Shown: positions 1 through 5,166 of the stretch, piece after piece | How positions within the stretch are numbered: the stretch's first letter is position 1 | Layout of the letters: the number at the start of each line of letters is the position of its first letter | From: DASQVO01 sp035640715 | GTDB lineage: Bacteria; Actinomycetota; Actinomycetes; Streptosporangiales; Streptosporangiaceae | NCBI GenBank assembly: GCA_035640715.1 | Contig: DASQVO010000213.1 | Location: forward strand, 1 to 6,956 | Direction of reading: 5' to 3' | DNA: 6,956 bases | Position numbers and translations under genes: made by a program | Notes under the pieces: model-generated | The model's input: only the letters and a program-made list of their open reading frames with translations | Told to the model about the DNA's origin: nothing | Databases searched by the model: none

Positions 1-1
1 C

Positions 2-880
2 GAACAACAGCCCAGCGGGGCCGGTGGGCCAACGGACGCCGACGCTGCCGCAGCGCCGGCGTCCGCCGCCCCGGCTCCTGCTGGCGGGGCTCCTGCTGCC
101 GCCGTCCCGGCCGCCAGCCCCGCGGCCGGGACGGGACCAGCCTCCTTCCCGGTCAGCCCGGCGCTGGCCGAGGAGGCCACGGTCGTCCCGTTCAGCACCA
201 TCCGCCGGCGCACCGCGCAGCACATGGTGGCCTCCAAGGCGATCTCGCCGCACACGCTCATGGCGATCGAGGTCGACTACTCGCGCGTCGACGCCGTCCG
301 CGTCCCGGCCGCCGCCGGGTGGAAGGCGGCCGAGGGCACGAGCCTCACCTACCTCCCGTTCATCGCGCGGGCAGTGGTCGACGCGATCGCCGCCTTCCCG
401 CACGTCAACGCCAGCGTGGACGGGGACCGGCTGCTGGTGCACCGCCGGGTGAACCTCGGGATCGCGGTCGACCTGGACGGCGACGGGCTCGTCGTGCCGG
501 TGATACGGGACGCCGACGGCAAGCGGCTCCGCGCCATCTCACGTGAGGTGGCCGCCCTGGCCCGCCGGGCGCGGGCGCTGAAACTGACCCCGGACGAGTT
601 CGCGAACGGCACCTTCACCATCAGCAACCCCGGTCCGTACGGGACGCTGATCACGGGAGCGATCATCAGCCAGCCGCAGGTGGCGATCCTGGCCACCGAT
701 GCCGTCCGGCCGCGGCCGGTGGCGGTGCCCGCCGACGGCGGCTACGCCGTGGCCGTGCACCCGGTCGGCAACCTCGCCCTCAACTTCGACCATCGCGCGA
801 TCGACGGCGGCTACGCCGCGCGGTTCCTCAGCAAGATCAAGGAGATCCTGGAGCAGCGGGACTGGGCCAGCGAGCTCTGA
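2..880 (+). CDS. 2-oxo acid dehydrogenase E2 component, dihydrolipoamide acyltransferase (3' part)
   Basis: This enzyme moves an acyl group from a lipoyl arm to coenzyme A in the core of a 2-oxo acid dehydrogenase complex (pyruvate, branched-chain, acetoin or similar) in the cytoplasm. The frame is open from the left edge, so the 5' end is missing; 292 residues are visible. Residues 1 to about 58 are an Ala/Pro/Gly linker. The catalytic domain starts at VVPFSTIRRR (61-70) and runs to the end. Family signatures seen are PHTLMAIEVD, GLVVPVIRDADGKRL, FTISNPGPYG and QPQVAILATDAV, and the DHRAIDG active-site motif with catalytic His264 and Asp268 of the visible part. The lipoyl domain and the E3/E1-binding domain must lie upstream; no sign of either is present here. 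E1 genes would be expected further left. The family call is firm, but the substrate (pyruvate or branched-chain) cannot be told from this part. Met75 (position 224) is an internal methionine within the domain, not the start. Confidence 0.93.
   Translation, partial: EQQPSGAGGPTDADAAAAPASAAPAPAGGAPAAAVPAASPAAGTGPASFPVSPALAEEATVVPFSTIRRRTAQHMVASKAISPHTLMAIEVDYSRVDAVRVPAAAGWKAAEGTSLTYLPFIARAVVDAIAAFPHVNASVDGDRLLVHRRVNLGIAVDLDGDGLVVPVIRDADGKRLRAISREVAALARRARALKLTPDEFANGTFTISNPGPYGTLITGAIISQPQVAILATDAVRPRPVAVPADGGYAVAVHPVGNLALNFDHRAIDGGYAARFLSKIKEILEQRDWASEL
73..98 (+). repeat. Short in-frame direct repeat in the E2 Ala/Pro linker
   Basis: The 11-mer GGCTCCTGCTG occurs at 73-83 and again at 88-98, offset by 15 bases, which is exactly five codons. 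It encodes part of the flexible Ala/Pro/Gly linker before the E2 catalytic domain. Such linkers commonly vary in length by slippage or duplication; that this happened here is inference. Confidence 0.6.
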
Positions 881-890
881 CGGGACGACG

Positions 891-927
891 GCCCGGGCAC
901 AGCGTGCACACGGTGACGGAGCCGTGT
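891..927 (+). other. Small hairpins in the E2-amidohydrolase gap
   Basis: The 82-bp gap between the E2 stop and the next gene holds the palindrome GCCCGGGC (891-898) and an inverted repeat ACACGG (908-913) / CCGTGT (922-927) with an 8-base loop. There is no T-run after either. They could be a weak terminator, an mRNA-stabilising or processing element, or chance in GC-rich DNA. If they terminate, the amidohydrolases would need their own promoter; I cannot point to a clear one. Confidence 0.3.
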
Positions 928-949
928 CGGCAAGGACGCCGAGAAGATC

Positions 950-955
950 GGAGAG
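950..955 (+). promoter_or_regulatory. Ribosome binding site of the first amidohydrolase
   Basis: GGAGAG lies 7 bases before the ATG at 963. It decides the start: the frame is open further upstream, to 699 and inside the E2 gene, but the part before 963 is Arg/Ser/Thr-rich out-of-frame sequence with no amidohydrolase similarity. Confidence 0.75.
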
Positions 956-962
956 ATTTCTG

Positions 963-2303
963 ATGACGACAAGAACGCTCATCCGCGGCGGCATGGTGTT
1001 CAGCGCCGATCCCGGCATCGGGGAGCTCCCGCGGGGAGACGTGCTGATCGAGGACGCGCGCATCGCCGCGGTCGGGGAGGATCTGTCCGCCGCGGACGCG
1101 CAGATCGTGGACGCGTCCCGCCGGATCGTCATGCCGGGCCTGGTCGACACCCACCGGCACCTGTGGCAGTCGTCGCTGCGGCAGATCGCGGCCGACTGGA
1201 CGCTCGGCCAGTACGTCGAGCACATGCTGTTCGGCCTCGGCCACCGGTTCACCCCGGAGGACGTGTACATCGGCACACTGCTCGGCGCGCTGGAGGTGCT
1301 GGACGCCGGCATCACCACCGTCATGGACTGGGCGCACATCATGCGCACGCCGGAGCACGCGGACGCCGCGGTCCAGGGACTGCGGGAATCCGGGGTCCGG
1401 GCGGTCTTCGGCTACGGCAACCCGCACCCGCCGGCCGCCGAGTGGTACCGCAAGGACGTGATCCGGGTGGCGGAGGAGTACTTCTCCGCCGACGGGCGCC
1501 TCACCTACGCGATGGCCAGCAATGGCCCGGAGTTCGGCCCGTTTGAGGACACGATCGTCGACCTGGAACTGGCCCGTCAGCTCGGAATCCGCGCGTCGCT
1601 GCACCTCGGGGTGGGCCTGCTCGGGCAGAAACGGGCGGTCACCGAGATGGGTCGCCGTGGCCTGCTCGGCTCGGACCTCATCTACGTGCACTGCAACACC
1701 TGCACCGACGAGGAACTGCGCTTGATCGCTGCCACCGGCGGCCACGTCTCGATCTCCCCGCGGGTCGAGATGCAGATGGGGCACGGCTACCCGGCGACCG
1801 GGCGGCTGTGCGCCGCGGGCATCCAGCCCAGCCTGAGCGTGGACATCGTGTCCGGGGTGGGCGGGAGCCTGTTCGCGGAGATGCGCGGCACCCTGGAGGC
1901 CGAACGCGGCTGGCAGAACCACCTCGCCCTGGCGCGGGGCGAGAGCCTGGCCGAACTGACCATCACCGCTCGGGACGTGGTGCGGATGGCCACCATCGAG
2001 GGGGCGCGTACGCTGGGGCTGGAGGACAGGGTCGGCTCGCTCACCCCCGGCAAGCAGGCGGACATCATCCTGCTCGACATCGACCAGCCGGACCTTTCCC
2101 TGGTGAACAACCTCCCTGCCGCGGTGGTGCTGTCTGATATCCAGAACGTGGACACGGTGTTCGTCGCGGGGCAGATGGTCAAGTCCGCGGGGCGGCTGCT
2201 CGGTCATGACCTGCGGGCGGTCCGGCAGCGTGCCCTGTGCTCCCGCGACCACCTGCTGGAGGGCTGCGTAGCCCCTGGCTTCGCCGCTTCCCTGGTCAGG
2301 TAG
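963..2303 (+). CDS. Amidohydrolase family protein, ATZ/TRZ/cytosine-deaminase-like
   Basis: A cytoplasmic metal-dependent hydrolase of the amidohydrolase superfamily, 446 residues, the usual length for the ATZ/TRZ and SAH-deaminase group. The N-terminal beta-sandwich strand (TLIRGGMVFSADPG) leads into PGLVDTHRH, whose HxH is His64/His66. Further likely metal or active-site residues are His214 (SLHLGVG), His243 (YVHCNTCTDEEL) and Asp294 (LSVDIVSG, followed by the typical EMR). The C-terminal sandwich holds LTPGKQADIILLD (about 360-372) and VDTVFVAGQMV. One oddity: deaminases and chlorohydrolases of this group carry Glu three residues after the third His (HxxE), but here that position is Val217. 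The enzyme may therefore not be a classic deaminase. The start is fixed by GGAGAG 7 bases upstream. The gene lies 82 bases after the E2 gene and 63 bases before a second amidohydrolase, probably co-transcribed at least with the latter. The substrate is unknown. Confidence 0.9.
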   Translation: MTTRTLIRGGMVFSADPGIGELPRGDVLIEDARIAAVGEDLSAADAQIVDASRRIVMPGLVDTHRHLWQSSLRQIAADWTLGQYVEHMLFGLGHRFTPEDVYIGTLLGALEVLDAGITTVMDWAHIMRTPEHADAAVQGLRESGVRAVFGYGNPHPPAAEWYRKDVIRVAEEYFSADGRLTYAMASNGPEFGPFEDTIVDLELARQLGIRASLHLGVGLLGQKRAVTEMGRRGLLGSDLIYVHCNTCTDEELRLIAATGGHVSISPRVEMQMGHGYPATGRLCAAGIQPSLSVDIVSGVGGSLFAEMRGTLEAERGWQNHLALARGESLAELTITARDVVRMATIEGARTLGLEDRVGSLTPGKQADIILLDIDQPDLSLVNNLPAAVVLSDIQNVDTVFVAGQMVKSAGRLLGHDLRAVRQRALCSRDHLLEGCVAPGFAASLVR

Positions 2304-2356
2304 GAGACCGGCCCGGCTCCCCCCGGCGATCGTGAACAGGACACATCCCTACGTTC

Positions 2357-2362
2357 AGGCGG
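2357..2362 (+). promoter_or_regulatory. Weak ribosome binding site of the second amidohydrolase
   Basis: AGGCGG ends 4 bases before the ATG at 2367, a poor match with short spacing. A better core, AGGAG at 2302-2306, overlaps the upstream stop codon, but no ATG, GTG or TTG in the right frame follows it at usable distance. Translation may therefore lean on coupling to the gene before, although 63 bases is long for that. Confidence 0.4.
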
Positions 2363-2366
2363 TTTC

Positions 2367-4016
2367 ATGATTGTGCGGCACAGCACCGCGTACGCGGACA
2401 CGGTGTACCTCAACGGGCGGATCTGGCCCGGCGCCGGGGAACTCGCTGCCCCCCCAGCCCCGGCGCCCGAACCCACGGCGCTGGCGACGGCCGCCGGGCG
2501 GGTCATCGCCTGCGGCAGCGACGCGCGGATGCGCGAGCTGGCCGGGCCGGACACCACCGTGATCGATCTGCAGGGCCGGCGGGTGATCCCCGGGCTGATC
2601 GACGGCCACCTGCATGCCGCCAGGGCGGGCGCGACCTGGACCGAGGAACTGCACTGGACGGGCGTGCCCGGTGTGCCGGCCGCTCTGGAGACCATCGGGA
2701 ACGCGGCCAGCCGCGCGGCGCCGGGCGAGTGGATCCGGGCCATCGGCGGCTGGCATCCGTGCCAGTTCACCGAGGGCCGCGAGCCCACCCGCGCCGAGCT
2801 GGACAAGGTGGCGCCCGATCATCCCGTCTATCTCCAGGCCCTCTACGAGGTGGCCATCCTCAACTCCGCGGCTATCCGGGCCAGCGGCCTGGACAAGATC
2901 TCCGGCGACCCGCCCGGCGGTCACATCGAGCGGGATCCGCAAACAGGGGAGCCGACCGGCCGGGTGCACGGCATGGGCGCCTTCACCTTCTGCCTGCAGG
3001 CGGCCGGAACGCCCGGCCCGGCGCAGCGGCTCCGGTCGACCGCGGGCATGCTCGCATCCCTGCACGCCAGCGGGCTGACCGGCATCGTCGACCCCGGCGG
3101 CTTCGGCATGGCCCCGGAAAGCTACGACACGCTCTTCGAGCTCTGGCGCCGTGGCAAGCTTTCGATGCGGATGCGGCTGTTCCTGTCCGCGACACATCCC
3201 GGCCAGGAGTACGCCGAGCTGGACGCCTGGCTGCGTTACGCTCAGTCCCGCTTCGGCGACGAGATGCTCCGCTACCTGGGCATCGGTGAGGTCGTCCATT
3301 TCGGCTGCCACGATTTCGAGGGCCTGGAGGACTTCTCCATCTCCGGCGAATCACTGGAGGAGCTGCGCCGGATCAGTTACCGGACGGCCGAGCGTGGCTG
3401 GCCGATGAACATTCACGCGGTCACGGACTCCTCGATCACGGCCATCCTGGACTGCTGGGAATCGGTGAACAAGCAGATCCCGCTCGCAGGTCTGCGGTTC
3501 TCCCTCTCCCACGCCGACCAGATCAGCGCGCACAACGTGGGCCGCCTGCGCGCGCTGGGCGGGGGCATCGTGCTGGACGATCACCAGGTATTCAAGGGTG
3601 CGATGTCGGCGGCCGCCTGGGGGGCCGAGACGATGAGCCGCGTCCCCCCGCTGGCCGACATCACCGCCGCCGGGATCCCGCTGGCCGCGGGCACGGACGC
3701 CACCCGGGCTTCCTCTTACAGTCCGTGGCTGTCCCTGTGGTGGCTGATCACCGGGGAATCACTCGATGGCGTCTGCCACCGCGCGGACGAGCATCTGGCC
3801 TCCCGCGCCCAGGCGCTGGAGTGGTACACGGTGGGCAGCGCCTGGCTGAGTTTCGAGGAGAGCGACCGGGGGCACCTCCGGCCCGGCGCACGCGCCGACC
3901 TGGCCGTCCTGAGCGAGGACTACTTCACCGTGCCCGCGGACCGCATCCCGGCCATCCGCTCCGACCTCACCGTCGTCGGCGGCAGCACGGTCTACTCCGC
4001 CGGCACCATCGGGTAA
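2367..4016 (+). CDS. Amidohydrolase family protein, YtcJ-like (Amidohydro_3)
   Basis: A 549-residue metal-dependent amidohydrolase of the YtcJ/Amidohydro_3 group, which includes N-substituted formamide deformylase and many uncharacterised hydrolases; probably cytoplasmic, as no signal peptide is seen. Features in order: DTVYLNGRIWPG N-terminal strand; VIPGLIDGHLH with metal-binding His81/His83; PVYLQALYEVAILNS and GDPPGGHIERDPQTGEPTGR, both typical of the group; NIHAVTDSSI with His350; SLSHADQI with His382; DDHQVFKG with His406; AAGTDATRASSYSPW with probable catalytic Asp444; and a C-terminal RADLAVLSEDYF. The segment that usually reads G-V-K-x-F-x-D-G is EVVHFGCHD here (308-316), so the usual Lys is Val310. 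ATG 2367 was chosen because the typical N-terminal strand follows soon after; GTG 2373 or 2403 are possible alternatives. It follows the other amidohydrolase in the same frame and converges on the phosphatase gene 55 bases downstream. The substrate cannot be assigned. Confidence 0.9.
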   Translation: MIVRHSTAYADTVYLNGRIWPGAGELAAPPAPAPEPTALATAAGRVIACGSDARMRELAGPDTTVIDLQGRRVIPGLIDGHLHAARAGATWTEELHWTGVPGVPAALETIGNAASRAAPGEWIRAIGGWHPCQFTEGREPTRAELDKVAPDHPVYLQALYEVAILNSAAIRASGLDKISGDPPGGHIERDPQTGEPTGRVHGMGAFTFCLQAAGTPGPAQRLRSTAGMLASLHASGLTGIVDPGGFGMAPESYDTLFELWRRGKLSMRMRLFLSATHPGQEYAELDAWLRYAQSRFGDEMLRYLGIGEVVHFGCHDFEGLEDFSISGESLEELRRISYRTAERGWPMNIHAVTDSSITAILDCWESVNKQIPLAGLRFSLSHADQISAHNVGRLRALGGGIVLDDHQVFKGAMSAAAWGAETMSRVPPLADITAAGIPLAAGTDATRASSYSPWLSLWWLITGESLDGVCHRADEHLASRAQALEWYTVGSAWLSFEESDRGHLRPGARADLAVLSEDYFTVPADRIPAIRSDLTVVGGSTVYSAGTIG

Positions 4017-4037
4017 CCGTGGGACCGGAGACCAGCA

Positions 4038-4058
4038 GGCGCGTCATGCCGTAGCGCC
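4038..4058. terminator. Possible weak terminator between convergent genes
   Basis: The 55-bp gap between the converging YtcJ-like and phosphatase genes holds GGCGC (4038-4042) and GCGCC (4054-4058) with an 11-base loop. Competing pairings exist (ACCGG 4024-4028 with CCGGT 4057-4061). There is no T-run on either strand. The position is right for a bidirectional terminator, but the stem is only 5 bp. Confidence 0.2.
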
Positions 4059-4071
4059 GGTTGATCCCCTG

Positions 4072-4956
4072 TCACTTCCAGACGTTGGTGATCGGCGCCG
4101 CGCTCGCGCTTGCTCCCGCGTGCGCCAGCCCGTACATGTCCTCGACCGTACGCAGGATGCTGTAGTGGCTGATGCGTTCGGTGTAGGTTCCCGGACGTAC
4201 ATGTGCCCCGTAGAAGATGGTGGCCACCCTGTTGTTGTCGCCGCCCGTTCCGAGGACAGTGCCATCCTCGTCCCAGGTGATGATGAGCAGGCTGTTGTGG
4301 CTCTGCGCCCACGTGGCGTAGCCGCCGAGATGGTGCTGTATCCAGCTGTCCCCGGTATCGCGCGGGCAATAGTGCATGTCATGGCACAGATTCGGTATGG
4401 CAAACGACACGGCCGGCAGGCGGCTGTAGTTTCCCGGGAAACTGGCGAAGGTCAGATTGCTTGCGGCGGGCACGTTCCTGAAGTCGGCCCAAGGGTTGTG
4501 TGTGCGGATGTAGCCGAGTGAAAAATAGCTGCCACATCCGGTATACCCAGCCGATGGCATGCTCTCGGAGTATCCGGCGAATTTCAGTCCTGAGCTGATC
4601 AGCTCAGCGCCGAGGTTGGGTACATTCCCGAAGTTCTGCGGGCAGTTGTCGTTCGTGACACCCTGGGTTGACCCGGAGAACAGCGCCAGGTAGTTAGGCT
4701 GGCTGGGATGGGTGATCGCATATGAGTTGCTGAAAACGGCCCCGCCGGAGGCCAGTTTGTTGAGGTAGGGGGCCTCACTGGGGCGCCCGATGATTGCGTT
4801 GTAGTTCTTGTTTTCCATGACCACGATCACCACGTGGCCAAATCGGGGCACCGCGCTGGACGCCGATGCCGCACAGGAGGGCAGCAGCGCCGCGGCCGCA
4901 CTCAGCGCCGTGGCTGCGATCACAGCGGGAATCCGGCCCATTGTTCTGTTGATCAT
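4072..4956 (-). CDS. Secreted acid phosphatase / phosphoesterase family protein (PF04185 type)
   Basis: A 294-residue exported phosphoesterase of the family that holds bacterial acid phosphatases, phospholipase C-like enzymes and mycobacterial SapM-like phosphatases; it likely frees phosphate from phosphate esters outside the membrane. Residues 1 to about 32 form a Sec signal peptide with a hydrophobic Ala/Leu core. Cleavage could follow ASA (30-32), or LPSC could act as an imperfect lipobox with Cys28 lipidated. Family motifs are VVIVVMENKNY (42-52, with Glu48/Asn49), THPSQPNYLALFSG (82-95), IPNLCHDMHYC (187-197), TGDSWIQHHL (201-210) and NSLLIITWDEDG (221-232, with Asp229 and Asp231 likely metal ligands). 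Cys105/Cys141 and Cys191/Cys197 could form disulfides. The C-terminal SHYSILRTVEDMYGL and PITNVW match the family end, so the gene looks complete. AGGAGA 5 bases before the ATG supports the start. Sampled GC is about 58%, lower than its neighbours. The exact substrate is unknown. Confidence 0.92.
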   Translation of the reverse strand: MINRTMGRIPAVIAATALSAAAALLPSCAASASSAVPRFGHVVIVVMENKNYNAIIGRPSEAPYLNKLASGGAVFSNSYAITHPSQPNYLALFSGSTQGVTNDNCPQNFGNVPNLGAELISSGLKFAGYSESMPSAGYTGCGSYFSLGYIRTHNPWADFRNVPAASNLTFASFPGNYSRLPAVSFAIPNLCHDMHYCPRDTGDSWIQHHLGGYATWAQSHNSLLIITWDEDGTVLGTGGDNNRVATIFYGAHVRPGTYTERISHYSILRTVEDMYGLAHAGASASAAPITNVWK

Positions 4957-4961
4957 GCGTA

Positions 4962-4967
4962 TCTCCT
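4962..4967 (-). promoter_or_regulatory. Ribosome binding site of the phosphatase gene
   Basis: Read on the minus strand this is AGGAGA, 5 bases before the ATG whose first base is 4956. It is the best Shine-Dalgarno match in the window and favours this Met over the next one, at residue 6. Confidence 0.75.
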
Positions 4968-4986
4968 GTGCGCTCGCTAGCCAGTT

Positions 4987-4995
4987 TGTGGATAA
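4987..4995 (-). promoter_or_regulatory. Exact DnaA-box 9-mer upstream of the phosphatase
   Basis: The minus strand reads TTATCCACA, identical to the classic DnaA-box consensus, 30 bases ahead of the phosphatase start codon. I see no second box in this gap, so it is not an origin. It could be a regulatory or titration site for DnaA, or chance; about 0.05 occurrences are expected in this window under equal base use, fewer at this GC content. Confidence 0.4.
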
Positions 4996-5025
4996 CGCTC
5001 AGTGCGCGTGAACGTGGGCTGCCTC

Positions 5026-5031
5026 AGCATA
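5026..5031 (-). promoter_or_regulatory. Possible -10 element of the phosphatase promoter
   Basis: The minus strand reads TATGCT (fits TAnnnT), 69 bases before the phosphatase ATG. No good -35 hexamer lies 17 to 19 bases further upstream. A transcript starting here would carry a leader of roughly 60 bases that contains the DnaA-box sequence. Weak evidence. Confidence 0.2.
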
Positions 5032-5105
5032 ACTGCGTGAAGTGTCGCGAGCGTGGCGCCGAGTTGACGCGCAGCGGACATCCCCGGTGCGCTGACCACG
5101 ACGCG

Positions 5106-5122
5106 ATGCCCGGATCGGGCAT
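5106..5122 (-). terminator. Short perfect hairpin, second of two behind the permease gene
   Basis: ATGCCCG (5106-5112) and CGGGCAT (5116-5122) form a 7-bp perfect stem with a 3-base loop, starting 45 bases after the permease stop codon on the minus strand. There is no T-run, as is common for actinobacterial stem-loop terminators. It could also be an operator for the phosphatase gene. Confidence 0.4.
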
Positions 5123-5128
5123 GGTTAT

Positions 5129-5164
5129 AAGCCTGGACGGTGCCCCTTTTCCCAGGCCAGGCTT
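5129..5164 (-). terminator. Stem-loop directly after the permease stop codon
   Basis: AAGCCTGG (5129-5136) and CCAGGCTT (5157-5164) are an exact 8-bp inverted repeat with a 20-base loop. It begins two bases after the TAA of the permease gene in the direction of transcription. It lacks a T-run. With the second hairpin just beyond, it likely ends the permease transcript and separates it from the phosphatase gene. Confidence 0.5.
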
Positions 5165-5166
5165 GG

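Noticed and set aside
699..962. N-terminal extension of the first amidohydrolase back to 699
   Set aside because: It overlaps the E2 catalytic domain in another frame. The well-spaced GGAGAG before 963 and the family-typical N-terminus there fix the start at 963.
837..2252. Long minus-strand reading frame of 471 codons opposite the first amidohydrolase
   Set aside because: It is antisense to a gene with clear family motifs. Its translation is Arg/His/Pro/Gly-rich with no recognisable domain, a usual by-product of GC-rich codon use.
2355..3311. Minus-strand reading frames opposite the YtcJ-like gene
   Set aside because: The sense strand codes for a complete amidohydrolase; the antisense translations are low-complexity and have no ribosome binding site of note.
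4120..4521. Plus-strand reading frame of 133 codons within the phosphatase gene
   Set aside because: It is antisense to the conserved PF04185 motifs and resembles no known protein.
5006..5041. Two GCGTGAA copies (5006-5012 and 5035-5041; TTCACGC on the minus strand) upstream of the phosphatase, considered as a PhoP (PHO) box
   Set aside because: Streptomyces PHO boxes are tandem 11-base units with a GTTCACC-like core. These copies are 29 bases apart and only one has GTTCAC, so the pattern does not fit.
4957..5166. Replication origin in the gap around the DnaA box
   Set aside because: Only one box is visible, with no A/T-rich unwinding region and no dnaA or dnaN neighbour.
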